From: an uncultured Oscillochloris sp.
Lineage (GTDB): Bacteria; Chloroflexota; Chloroflexia; Chloroflexales; Chloroflexaceae
DNA length: 27,070 bases
Assembly (NCBI GenBank): GCA_903877945.1
Contig: CAIRFY010000515.1
Span: 1-27,070, forward strand
Direction of reading: 5' to 3'
In this document: positions 15,739 through 23,924 of the stretch, piece after piece
Position numbering within the stretch: the stretch's first letter is position 1
How the letters are laid out: the number at the start of each line of letters is the position of its first letter
Translations under genes and position numbers: made by a program
Notes under the pieces: model-generated
The model's database searches: none
Told to the model about the DNA's origin: nothing
The model's input: only the letters and a program-made list of their open reading frames with translations

Positions 15739-15930
15739 CTAGCCCCAATACTTTTCAAATAAGGCAGATCTCGTACGACCGTACCCCCTCACCCCCTGCC
15801 CCTCTCCCTAGGGAGAGGGGAGTAGATCGCGTTCTGGTGCGGAATACTCCCCCTCTCCCTCTGGGAGAGGGGGCTGGGGGGTGAGGGCTGAGTGGCGGCA
15901 GCCCCCTTATTCGAAAAGAATTGGGCCTAG
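15739..15930. repeat. 192-bp MITE-like element between hyaD and hyaC
   Basis: The ends 15739-15764 and 15905-15930 are 26-bp inverted repeats matching at 23 positions (CCTTATTCGAAAAGAATTGG...CTAG). They enclose the CCCTCACC...GGTGAGGG core at 15786-15887. No coding potential. The right end overlaps the hyaC stop codon, which lies in its CTAG. A single end of the same type is at 191-216. Confidence 0.82.
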
Positions 15931-16688
15931 CCCAGATCCTCCTGAACCGGCATCTTCCCCGTGCTGCCCTTGCGGCGCTGAAACGCCTGACTATCGGCCA
16001 GGGGCGGCGACGTCTCGATCCAGTCAAGCTCCTGGTTGCGGGGCAGGAACTTGAAGCCGCTAAACATGCTCGACATCAGGCCATTGCCCTCTTCCATATC
16101 GATCAGCCATGCCACGTAGACGTGGTAGAGGGCGAAGAGCAGCAGCGCCCACATAATCATATGGTGAGCCATCCGCACCTGCTGCATGGTCAGGATACCG
16201 AAGACCCAACTCGTGAGCGTGTACCAAACCCCGACCGGGTGCAACTGGGCGAAGAGGGCCAGCCCCGTAAAGGTGATCAGCCCGTAGAAGATCACGATAA
16301 ACATGTAGCTCAGGCCGGCCAGCGCGTTATGTCCCGCTACCTCAGGCGGGTCGCGCCGCAGAAAAAAGTAGTACTGCATGGCGTGGAGCATATTCTTGCG
16401 CCCGTCCTTCGAGAGGAAAGGGAAGAGCCCGCGCCAGTCGGCGTAGGCATTACCAGCGAAGGCCCAGTAGGTACGCAGCAGCACGCTGGCCATGAAGACA
16501 AACGCCGCAGCAAAATGGACAAAGCGCACTGTACCCATAAAGAAGCCCGCGTACGACTCACGCGGCGCAATGAACAGGTACGGGTTGCCGATGAAGTAGC
16601 CGGTGATGCTCAGCATTACGATGCTGAGGACGTTGACCCAGTGGGTCAGGCGAACTGGGATCTCCCAGATGTAGACGCGTCGGCGCAT
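15927..16688 (-). CDS. hyaC: Ni/Fe-hydrogenase b-type cytochrome subunit
   Basis: A 253-residue membrane protein of the HyaC/HupC type, which anchors the hydrogenase and passes electrons to quinone. Four helices are visible near 17-35, 53-78, 123-148 and 170-195. Candidate haem ligands are His16 (RLTHW), His58 (RFVHF), His175/176 (RMAHH) and His189 (LYHVY). The frame extends to 16745, but the ATG at 16688 is preferred: GGAGG lies at 16694-16698, and the extra codons are translation of a palindrome. The tail after residue 215 is hydrophilic and ends DLG, with its stop codon supplied by the repeat element at 15739-15930. Confidence 0.93.
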   Translation of the reverse strand: MRRRVYIWEIPVRLTHWVNVLSIVMLSITGYFIGNPYLFIAPRESYAGFFMGTVRFVHFAAAFVFMASVLLRTYWAFAGNAYADWRGLFPFLSKDGRKNMLHAMQYYFFLRRDPPEVAGHNALAGLSYMFIVIFYGLITFTGLALFAQLHPVGVWYTLTSWVFGILTMQQVRMAHHMIMWALLLFALYHVYVAWLIDMEEGNGLMSSMFSGFKFLPRNQELDWIETSPPLADSQAFQRRKGSTGKMPVQEDLG

Positions 16689-16701
16689 AGCAGCCTCCGG
16701 C

Positions 16702-16760
16702 AATGCAAAATGCAAAATGCAAAATTGCACCCGGCAATTTTGCATTTTGCATTTTGCATT
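16702..16760. repeat. Perfect 27-bp A/T-rich palindrome between hyaB and hyaC
   Basis: The arms 16702-16728 and 16734-16760 are exact complements around ACCCG; each contains three TGCAAAA-type units. One arm touches the hyaB stop codon (TAA at 16762-16760 on the - strand), and the other lies just upstream of the hyaC RBS. In the mRNA it would form a long, weakly paired stem. Confidence 0.9.
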
Positions 16761-18478
16761 TACTTCGTCACTTCAATCCGCGTCAACTCAGTGCCGTGGG
16801 TGTTGACGACATGCACCGAGCATGCCATACACGGGTCAAACGAGTGGACGGTGCGCAGGATCTCCAGCGGGCGCTCGGGGTCTGCGACCGGGGTGTCGAT
16901 CAGGGCGGACTCGTAGGGGCCGCGTACGCCCTTGGCATCGCGGGGTGAGCCGTTCCATGTGGTCGGCACGACGGCCTGATAATTGGCGATCTTGCCGTCC
17001 TTGATCCGCACCCAGTGGCCTAGCGCGCCACGCGGAGCCTCGGTGAAGCCCCAGCCCTCAGCCTCGGCGGGCCAACTGCCGGGCGACCACTTCTCGCCGT
17101 TGTGGATGTCCAGCTTGCCGCTGCCCATGTTCTGCTCAAGCTCGCCAATCCAGCCCAGCAGTTGCTCGGCCATCAACAGGGTCTCCAGACCACGCGCCGC
17201 CGTGCGCCCCAGGGTCGAGAAGAGCGCCTCGGGGCCGACGCCGAGCGTCGTCAGGGCCAGACCGACCAGTTCTTTCGGACGCTGTTTGCCCGCTGCGTAG
17301 GCAACCAGCATACGTGCCAGGGGGCCAACTTCCATCGGCTGGCCGTCGTAGCGCGGCGTCTTCAGCCAGGAGTATTTGGCGTCGGTGTTCAGGAAGTCGA
17401 AGGGCGGCTGCGGGCCAGTGTACTTCGGCGCGGTCTCGCCCTGGAAGGGGTGCAGCGCCGCCTCGTCGCCGCCCGCGTAGGTGTACCACGAGTGGGTCAC
17501 ATACTCGCTGACCTTCTCCTGGCTGACGACGCCGGGAGCCTTGCTGATGTCTTTATTCAGGATCACGCCGCGAGGCAGCAGCAGGCTCTCGACCGAACCG
17601 TCGTTGCTCTGCGGATAATCGCCGTAGGCCAGGAAGTTGCCCACGCCACCGCCAATCGCCGCCCAGTCTTTGTAGAAGCCCGCCACCGCCAGCAGGTCAG
17701 GGATGTAGACCTGCTGGACGAACTCCAGGGCGCTCTTGGCCAACTCGCGCATCCGGCCAATCCGCGAGTCGTTGATCGCCTTCTGGGTGTTCGGGTCAAC
17801 CGGGATGGCCATTCCGCCGACCAGATAGGTCTGGAGGTGCGGGTTCTTGGCCCCCAGGATGGCGTGGATCTTAATAATTTCGCGCTGCCAGTCGAGCGCC
17901 TCCAGGTAATGAGCCACGGCCATCAGGTTGGCCTCGGGGGGCAGCTTGTAGGCTGGGTGGCCCCAGTAGCCGTTGTTGAATGGCCCGAGTTGCCCGCCGC
18001 CAGCGAAGGTCTTGACCCGATCCTGCACCGCCTTGAAGTAGGCCGGACTCGCCTTCGCCCAGGTCGGCGAGACCGCTTTTTGCAGTTCGGCAGTTGCCGC
18101 CGGGTCAGCCGACAGGGCGCTGACAATATCCACCCAGTCGAGGGCGTGCAGGTGGTAGAAGTGGATGACGTGATCCTGGATGTACTGGGTACACTCGATA
18201 ATGTTGCGGATCAGGCGGGCGTTGTCGGGGATCACGATCCCGAGGGCGTTCTCGACGGCGCGCACCGAGGCCAGGGCGTGGACGGTGGTGCAGACCCCGC
18301 AGATGCGCTGTGCGAAGACCCAGGCGTCACGCGGATCGCGTCCCTTGAGAACCAGTTCCATGCCGCGAAACATGGTGCTGCTGCTCCACGCATCCGTCAC
18401 GCGCCCATTCTCTACCTGAACCTCAAGCCGCAGATGGCCCTCGATGCGGGTCACAGGGTCAATAACGATCTTTGCCAT
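16760..18478 (-). CDS. hyaB: [NiFe]-hydrogenase large subunit, group 1
   Basis: A 572-residue catalytic subunit of an uptake-type [NiFe]-hydrogenase. The two cysteine pairs holding Ni-Fe are present: RICGVC (C60, C63) with TTVHA after it, and DPCMACSVH (C550, C553) at the C-terminus. The 16 residues after His556 (VVNTHGTELTRIEVTK) are the tail expected to be cut by HyaD. The N-terminus MAKIVIDPVTRIEGHLRLEV is canonical. It has no signal peptide and would cross the membrane with the Tat-carrying small subunit. It follows hyaA by 8 bp. The stop codon abuts a perfect palindrome. Confidence 0.96.
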   Translation of the reverse strand: MAKIVIDPVTRIEGHLRLEVQVENGRVTDAWSSSTMFRGMELVLKGRDPRDAWVFAQRICGVCTTVHALASVRAVENALGIVIPDNARLIRNIIECTQYIQDHVIHFYHLHALDWVDIVSALSADPAATAELQKAVSPTWAKASPAYFKAVQDRVKTFAGGGQLGPFNNGYWGHPAYKLPPEANLMAVAHYLEALDWQREIIKIHAILGAKNPHLQTYLVGGMAIPVDPNTQKAINDSRIGRMRELAKSALEFVQQVYIPDLLAVAGFYKDWAAIGGGVGNFLAYGDYPQSNDGSVESLLLPRGVILNKDISKAPGVVSQEKVSEYVTHSWYTYAGGDEAALHPFQGETAPKYTGPQPPFDFLNTDAKYSWLKTPRYDGQPMEVGPLARMLVAYAAGKQRPKELVGLALTTLGVGPEALFSTLGRTAARGLETLLMAEQLLGWIGELEQNMGSGKLDIHNGEKWSPGSWPAEAEGWGFTEAPRGALGHWVRIKDGKIANYQAVVPTTWNGSPRDAKGVRGPYESALIDTPVADPERPLEILRTVHSFDPCMACSVHVVNTHGTELTRIEVTK

Positions 18479-18486
18479 AAACGGTA

Positions 18487-19614
18487 CTAGCCCTTCTTCG
18501 TCGTGGTATGCACGGGAACTTCGCTACCATCGTGAGTGGCCTGCGGCGAACTCTTCGCACGGATCGCGCTGGCCACTCCGTGGACAACAACACCAGCCGC
18601 CACGACGCCCAGGGCCGTCATGCCCACCTTGTCGGCGGTCGCCTCGACACCAAAGCCCTCGATATGTGGCAGGCGCTCGTAGACCGGCACCGTGTTATCC
18701 CAGAAGTGTGGCGACATGCAACCCACGCAGCCGTGGCCTGCGCCAATTGGCCAACTGGTGCCATCGTTCCAGCCCACCGCCGGGCAGTTCGAGTAGGTCT
18801 GCGGCCCCTTGCAGCCCATCTTATAAAGACAGTAGCCCATGCGGTGGCTCTCATCGCCCCAAGACTCAACAAAACGCCCGGCGTCGAAGTGGCCGCGCCG
18901 CTCGCAGTTATTGTGGATGAGTTGGCCGTAAGCGAAGAGTGGGCGGCCCTCTTGATCCAGGGCGGGCAAATCCTTGAAGGTCAGGAAGTGGGCCAGCACG
19001 GCGGTCAGGTTTGTCACGTTCATCGGGCAGCCCGGCATATTAACCAGGCTCTTCAGACCGGGCACCGCCGTCTTCACACCCACCGCCCCAGTCGGGTTGG
19101 GGTTCGCCCCTGGCCAGCCGCCGTCCCACGCGCAGGCACCCACCGCAATCGTCGCCGCCGCCTTACGGCAGACGTTCTCGGCAATGCTGAGGGCAGTCTT
19201 CCCGCCGATAGTGCAGTAGATACCGCCGTCCTTGGTCGGGATGCTGCCCTCGACAATGGCCAGAAACGGCTGCCCGGTGTTCGCCAGCACCGCGTCGAGC
19301 GACTTCTCGGCGGCGTGGCCAGCCGGAGCCATAATCGTCTCGTGGTAGTCAAGCGAGATCTGCTCAAGCACGATCTCAGCGACCGTGGGTGTACTCGCCC
19401 GCAGAAACGACTCGGTGTTGCCCGCGCAGTCCTGAAACTCCAGCCAGACTACCGGCAGGCGCGGCCCCGTCTCAAGCGCGTGCGCAATCTTTTGCGCGTA
19501 TCCTTCCGGCAGGGCCAGCGTCGCGGTGAGTACACCGCAGAACTTGAGAAACTGACGGCGTGAGATGCCTCGTGCGGCAAGTCGTGCCTCAAGGCTTGGC
19601 GCATCAACAGGCAT
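18487..19614 (-). CDS. hyaA: [NiFe]-hydrogenase small subunit, Tat-exported, group 1
   Basis: A 375-residue electron-transfer subunit. It has a Tat signal SRRQFLK (18-24) with a hydrophobic stretch to about 37, and a C-terminal anchor helix near 330-352, typical of membrane-bound group 1 enzymes. Distal cluster ligands: His234, Cys237, Cys262, Cys268. Medial 3-Cys cluster: Cys277, Cys296, Cys299. The proximal cluster has Cys63, Cys161 and Cys196, but the usual second cysteine of the CxxC motif is Asn66 (QDCAGNTES). The extra cysteines of O2-tolerant Hyd-1-type enzymes are absent. ATG 19614 is chosen over ATG 19662 because AGGAGG lies 6 nt upstream. The subgroup cannot be fixed by eye; the Chloroflexi-associated 1f/1h-like groups are candidates. 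Confidence 0.95.
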   Translation of the reverse strand: MPVDAPSLEARLAARGISRRQFLKFCGVLTATLALPEGYAQKIAHALETGPRLPVVWLEFQDCAGNTESFLRASTPTVAEIVLEQISLDYHETIMAPAGHAAEKSLDAVLANTGQPFLAIVEGSIPTKDGGIYCTIGGKTALSIAENVCRKAAATIAVGACAWDGGWPGANPNPTGAVGVKTAVPGLKSLVNMPGCPMNVTNLTAVLAHFLTFKDLPALDQEGRPLFAYGQLIHNNCERRGHFDAGRFVESWGDESHRMGYCLYKMGCKGPQTYSNCPAVGWNDGTSWPIGAGHGCVGCMSPHFWDNTVPVYERLPHIEGFGVEATADKVGMTALGVVAAGVVVHGVASAIRAKSSPQATHDGSEVPVHTTTKKG

Positions 19615-19620
19615 AGGCGG

Positions 19621-19626
19621 CCTCCT
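19621..19626 (-). promoter_or_regulatory. RBS that decides the hyaA start
   Basis: AGGAGG on the - strand, 6 nt before ATG 19614. The in-frame ATG at 19662 has no such site and would put 16 charged residues before the Tat signal. Confidence 0.75.
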
Positions 19627-19703
19627 ACGGGTTCGCTCCACTTCAGGGTGGTATAGATTCATCTTCGGGGGGGCTATTCCCTAGAGTGTAACATCCACAA
19701 GAA

Positions 19704-19738
19704 GTACATATAGTTAAAAAATATGTACATTTGTGTAC
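19704..19738 (-). promoter_or_regulatory. Candidate operator upstream of the hydrogenase operon
   Basis: GTACATA (19704-19710) and TATGTAC (19722-19728) form a 7-bp dyad with an 11-nt A/T spacer, and a third half-site TGTAC follows at 19734-19738. The A/T-rich 96-bp gap between the GGDEF-EAL gene and the upstream hyaA frame stands out from the GC-rich surroundings. This would be the place for hydrogenase regulation; the promoter hexamers themselves are not clear. Confidence 0.4.
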
Positions 19739-19758
19739 GGTAATCATAACCTGAGGCA

Positions 19759-22326
19759 TTACTCCTTCCAGAGCGCCCCCGGCAGATGATCATCGCGGAA
19801 GAGGTGTTCAAAGAGCAGCGGCGGGAGCGGCTCGCTGTAGAAGAAGCCCTGGATCATATCGCAGCCAACGCTGTGCAAGAAGTCGCGCTGGGGCACCGTC
19901 TCCACGCCTTCGGCCACCACATGCATGCCCATATGGTGAGCCAGGTTGACGATTGAGTTGACGATTGCCCGCCCGCTGTCGTCCAGATCCGTGCCGATGT
20001 CGGCCACAAAGGCGCGGTCGATCTTCAGGATGCTGATCGGCAGACGCCGCAGATAATCAAGCGAGGAGTAGCCCTTGCCAAAATCATCAATGGCCAGTGC
20101 GACCCCGAGGGCACACATACTTTTGAGTTGCTGGGTGACGCTGCTGTGATCGCCGATCAGCATACTCTCGGTCAACTCCAGGATCACCAGACTCGGATCA
20201 AGGTCGCTCTCGACCAAGATGGTACGCAGCCCCTCAATAAAACCGGGCTGTGAGAACTGAACCGTTGAGACATTCACCGACACGCGGATAGGGCGATCTG
20301 GGCGCTGCCAGCGCCGCACCTGGTTAAAGGCGCGGGCCATACACCATGCCCCAATCGGGATGATCAGACCGAGTTCCTCAGCGAGCGGGATGAAGTGATT
20401 CGGCGGGATCATCCCAAGATCGGGGTGTTTCCAGCGCAGCAGAGCCTCTACGCCCACGATACGACCGGCCCGATCAACCTTGGGCTGGTAATAAATATCC
20501 AACTCGTTGCGCTCTAGGGCGCGGCGCAGGTAGTTCTCCAGGCGCAGATGCTCCAGGGCGGTCTGGTTAGTGGCGGCGTCGAAGAACTGAAAGCTGTTGC
20601 GCAGGGTACTCTTAGCACGATACATGGCGGCGTCGGCACGCCGTTGCAGACTATCGGCATCCTCGCCGTCGGCGGGGTAGATACTGGCACCGATGCTGGC
20701 GCTGACGAACAGCTCGTGTCCAGCGATGTGGAAGGGTGGCTGGAGCAGTTCGTGGAGGCGGTGGGCCACCTTTATTACCTGCTGAGCGCTTGAGACATCG
20801 GTAAGCACCAGCATAAACTCATCGCCACCACGGCGGGCCAGGGTGTCGGCGACACGAATATAGCTCTCGAAGCGGCGGGCCAGTTGGATGAGCAGCGCAT
20901 CGCCAATCGTATGGCCCAGCGTATCGTTGATCTGTTTGAAGCGGTCGAGGTCGATAAACAGCACGGCGATCAAGCGACCCGTGCGCCGGGCAACCTCGAT
21001 AGCCTGACGCAGGTGTTCCTCAAAGAGCAGCCGATTGGGCAAGCCGGTCAGACCATCGTGGTGGGCCTGGTAGGCAAGCTGGCGCGTGTGTTCCTGCTGT
21101 TCTATCGCAATCATCAGCAACTGCTCGACCAGTTCGATGACATGGATGTCTTCCATGTTCAGGAGAGCGGGCTCACGGTGGAAGATCGACAGCACACCCC
21201 GCAGCCTGCCGGTATTCGCCCGGATCGGCACAAGCCAGCACTCCGTCAGGTTGAGATCAGCGGCGATGTCAGGAATCCCAACCCAGCGTGGGTCGCCCGG
21301 CAGACAACGCTCGATCTGCCCGTGTCCAGGCCGTTCGTTGGCCCGCGCCCGCGTCCACTCGTCCAGGCGCTCCAGGACGTCCGTGGGCAGATCCCAGCGT
21401 GATGTGTGCTGTACATGTGTGTCGGGGAGCGCAAGGGCCGCGTAGATCAGATTAGGGTAGTGCTGCAAGATCATCCGCAGGATTTGCGTACTCACCACAT
21501 CGATCTTCTGGCTGCAGGCCACCAACTCAAGCACCTGTCGGCGCTCATTGCCGAGAATCTCGGCGTGTTTCCGATGGGTGATATCCTCGTGGGCCACCAC
21601 CACGCGGGTGAGATCGCCACTGCCAAAGCGCGTGACGCGGACGGCAAACCAGAGCCTGCGCTCTTTGCTTGTGCAGGGGTACTCTAGGTAGAATTGCCGC
21701 TGCCTGCCCGCGATCACCATGCGGATTCCCACCGCAGCTGCGCGGGCAATCGGCGCTTCTTCACCCGCAGTGCCGTCGCAGATCAACAGATAGTTGTAGC
21801 CCACTCCGCTGAGGTAGGGATCATACCCCGCGTTGCGGGCGAACTCCTGCCAGGCGTAGTTCACCGCCAGGATCAGGCCATCCGCAGCGAGGATCGCGAT
21901 GTGCGAGGAGAGGGCGTCGAGGGTCGAGCGGAGGAACTGCTGCGACTGGATCAGGAACTGCTCATCACGCTTGCGTGCGGTAATATCGTGGAGAGTCGCG
22001 AGAAAGGCGGGCGAGTCCTCGATCACCATCGCCTGGATCCGCATATCGACCAATACCACGTCACCATTGGGGCGGACGATCTCCAGTTCGGTCTCCTCGT
22101 GGCACACGAGCGGAAAACCGAAAGGCGAGCCAACCAATTGATCGCGGCTGCGTCCAAACAAATTCTCGGCGGCCGGGTTGACAAAATGGATCAAGCCAGC
22201 TTGATCGATAATCAGCAACGATTCTATACTATAATTAACAATAGCGTGCAGCGGCGTACTCTCAGCAAGTGTTGTGTTGTAAAGTGGAGTAAGCTGGTCT
22301 GAACTACTATAGTGGCACTCATTCAT
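19759..22326 (-). CDS. PAS-PAS-GAF-GGDEF-EAL cyclic-di-GMP signalling protein
   Basis: An 855-residue soluble sensor. Domains: PAS near 28-117 (LLIIDQAGLIHFVNPAAENLF), PAS near 133-252, GAF-like near 270-412, GGDEF 418-575 and EAL 592-845. The diguanylate cyclase site is an intact GGDEF (500-504) with an I-site RVAD (491-494). The phosphodiesterase side has EALLRW (627-632), ELTESM, AIDDFGKGYSSL and VVAEGVET, so both activities are possible. The start ATG 22326 has GGAGGA at 22331-22336; the GTG at 22338 is part of that site. It follows kaiC by 26 bp and is the last gene of the kai operon. The two PAS domains closely parallel those of the operon's first protein. It is the likely output or a sensor arm of the KaiC system; that is inference. 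Confidence 0.92.
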   Translation of the reverse strand: MNECHYSSSDQLTPLYNTTLAESTPLHAIVNYSIESLLIIDQAGLIHFVNPAAENLFGRSRDQLVGSPFGFPLVCHEETELEIVRPNGDVVLVDMRIQAMVIEDSPAFLATLHDITARKRDEQFLIQSQQFLRSTLDALSSHIAILAADGLILAVNYAWQEFARNAGYDPYLSGVGYNYLLICDGTAGEEAPIARAAAVGIRMVIAGRQRQFYLEYPCTSKERRLWFAVRVTRFGSGDLTRVVVAHEDITHRKHAEILGNERRQVLELVACSQKIDVVSTQILRMILQHYPNLIYAALALPDTHVQHTSRWDLPTDVLERLDEWTRARANERPGHGQIERCLPGDPRWVGIPDIAADLNLTECWLVPIRANTGRLRGVLSIFHREPALLNMEDIHVIELVEQLLMIAIEQQEHTRQLAYQAHHDGLTGLPNRLLFEEHLRQAIEVARRTGRLIAVLFIDLDRFKQINDTLGHTIGDALLIQLARRFESYIRVADTLARRGGDEFMLVLTDVSSAQQVIKVAHRLHELLQPPFHIAGHELFVSASIGASIYPADGEDADSLQRRADAAMYRAKSTLRNSFQFFDAATNQTALEHLRLENYLRRALERNELDIYYQPKVDRAGRIVGVEALLRWKHPDLGMIPPNHFIPLAEELGLIIPIGAWCMARAFNQVRRWQRPDRPIRVSVNVSTVQFSQPGFIEGLRTILVESDLDPSLVILELTESMLIGDHSSVTQQLKSMCALGVALAIDDFGKGYSSLDYLRRLPISILKIDRAFVADIGTDLDDSGRAIVNSIVNLAHHMGMHVVAEGVETVPQRDFLHSVGCDMIQGFFYSEPLPPLLFEHLFRDDHLPGALWKE

Positions 22327-22352
22327 GGTTTCCTCCACGCCGCGCCAGTGAG

Positions 22353-23879
22353 CTAGACTCCACCACCATCATCTTTGAATAGGTTGCCGAGTCGCTCGAT
22401 CTCGCTAGGCGCGGTATGGGTAAACTGACCAGAGAGGATACCCGAGATTGTACGGAAGGCTTTGCCGACATGCATCCCCTTACCATCAATGACAAACTCG
22501 CGAATCTCTTTATCGTGGGCAGAGCCACGCATCTTCAGCACCGTCAAACCACGGCGCATCTCGCCAAAAAGTTCAACATAACGCATCAGAATAATTGAAT
22601 CAGTGATTGTTGAGATATGCGCCTCGGTGATCGAAGTGCCGCCGAGGAGCGTCGGCGTCGTGGACGTGAAGAGTCCTACCACCTCCTGGTGCTTGATAAA
22701 CGACGTCAGTCCGATCACAAACTCGCGGAAGCCCTTCATGGTGGAGACGCGCTCCAGGGCCGAGAGGCTATCAATCGCCACGCGCTGCGGCTTGAACGCC
22801 TGGATCTCCTTCTTCATAATGATCAACTGATCCTCTAGGCTCGACGCCTCAGGATAGTTACAGATCACACGCATCTGGCCGTTCTGCTCGTAGGTTTCGA
22901 AATCAAAGCCCCAGCCGGTCGCGTTGCGGAAGAGCTGGTCGCGGCTCTCCTCGAAGGCGAAGAGCAACACCCGCTCGCCTTGCGCGGTCCCCGAGGCCAA
23001 AAACGTCGTTGCCAACAAGGTCTTCCCGGTGCCGGTGGCCCCCGACACCAGAATGATCGAGTCGCGGAAGAATCCGCCGCCGCACATGCGGTCGATATCA
23101 TCATTGCCGGAACGGGTGCGCAGGTTTGATGAGCGCTGCTTCAGCTCAATCGCCGAAAGCGGGATGACCACCACACCCTCGCCGGGGATGACGGTAAAAG
23201 GAAAGCTGCCCTTCTGGTGTGAGGTGCCACGAAACTTGAGGATCTCAATCGTCCGACGACGCTTCTCCTCCTCAATCAGATTGCGCAGGATCACCACATC
23301 GTCAGTGACAAACTCCTCGACGCCGTAGCGCCCGATCTCGCCGTACTCCTGGGTGCGCTCGGCGGTCAGCACCGCAGTGACACCCATACCGCGCATCGCC
23401 GCAACAATCCGCAGCAACTCACTGCGAATCAGCCTACTGTTCTCAATGCGGGTGAAGATCGCCCCCAGCGAATCGAGGGCCACGCGAGTGGCACCCACCC
23501 GATGCACCGCGTAGGTAATTCGAGCTAGGAGGGCACCGAGATCATACTCGCCGCGCACCAATTCCTCCGCATCCGGCTGCGGCGACACATCGACAAAAGC
23601 CCATTTCCCCTGCGCCTCCCAGGCGGCGATATCCCAGCCAAATCCGACCATATTGCGCCGCAGGGCGTCGGGCGACTCTTCAAAGGTAATAAAGACCCCC
23701 GCCTCGCCATACTGCTCAATACCAGCGGACAAAAACTGGGCCGCAAAGACCGTCTTCGCACTACCGGCGGTGCCAGATACCAGGGTGGTGCGCCCGCGTG
23801 GCAGGCCACCATTGGCAATATGGTCGAAGCCAGGAATACCCGTGGGTAACTTCTCAATCGGCGAGGTCAACAAGGACAA
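22353..23879 (-). CDS. kaiC: KaiC clock ATPase/autokinase
   Basis: A 508-residue double-RecA protein of the KaiC family. CI: Walker A GTAGSAKT (36-43), catalytic EE 67-68. CII: Walker A GATGTGKT (280-287), EE 310-311. The phosphorylation segment SITEAHISTITDS keeps all three sites, Thr418, Ser423 and Thr424, equivalent to T426, S431 and T432 of Synechococcus KaiC. The C-terminus has an A-loop-like segment and a tail (ILSGQFTHTAPSEIERLGNL) comparable in position to the KaiA-binding tail. It starts at TTG 23879, supported by AAGGAG 8 nt upstream. It lies 45 bp after kaiB. It is expected to cycle between phospho-states; whether it oscillates by itself or with the KaiA-like protein is open. Confidence 0.95.
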   Translation of the reverse strand: MSLLTSPIEKLPTGIPGFDHIANGGLPRGRTTLVSGTAGSAKTVFAAQFLSAGIEQYGEAGVFITFEESPDALRRNMVGFGWDIAAWEAQGKWAFVDVSPQPDAEELVRGEYDLGALLARITYAVHRVGATRVALDSLGAIFTRIENSRLIRSELLRIVAAMRGMGVTAVLTAERTQEYGEIGRYGVEEFVTDDVVILRNLIEEEKRRRTIEILKFRGTSHQKGSFPFTVIPGEGVVVIPLSAIELKQRSSNLRTRSGNDDIDRMCGGGFFRDSIILVSGATGTGKTLLATTFLASGTAQGERVLLFAFEESRDQLFRNATGWGFDFETYEQNGQMRVICNYPEASSLEDQLIIMKKEIQAFKPQRVAIDSLSALERVSTMKGFREFVIGLTSFIKHQEVVGLFTSTTPTLLGGTSITEAHISTITDSIILMRYVELFGEMRRGLTVLKMRGSAHDKEIREFVIDGKGMHVGKAFRTISGILSGQFTHTAPSEIERLGNLFKDDGGGV

Positions 23880-23887
23880 CGTCGTAG

Positions 23888-23893
23888 CTCCTT
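23888..23893 (-). promoter_or_regulatory. RBS supporting the TTG start of kaiC
   Basis: AAGGAG on the - strand, 8 nt before TTG 23879; no ATG or GTG is available near the expected N-terminus. Confidence 0.7.
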
Positions 23894-23924
23894 AAAAGAT
23901 CACAGACCATCAGCGAGTTCCGCC

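Noticed and set aside
16689..16745. Longer N-terminus of the cytochrome b subunit starting at 16745
   Set aside because: The extra residues are translation of the perfect palindrome, and GGAGG precedes ATG 16688.
17102..18490. 462-residue open frame on the + strand
   Set aside because: It is antisense to hyaB, which is certain from its motifs; no recognisable domain.
18508..19563. 351-residue open frame on the + strand
   Set aside because: It is antisense to hyaA; composition (Arg/His/Val) is that of a shadow frame.
22353..23879. RadA/Sms or other single RecA ATPase
   Set aside because: There are two complete RecA-like domains, KaiC phospho-sites and an adjacent kaiB.
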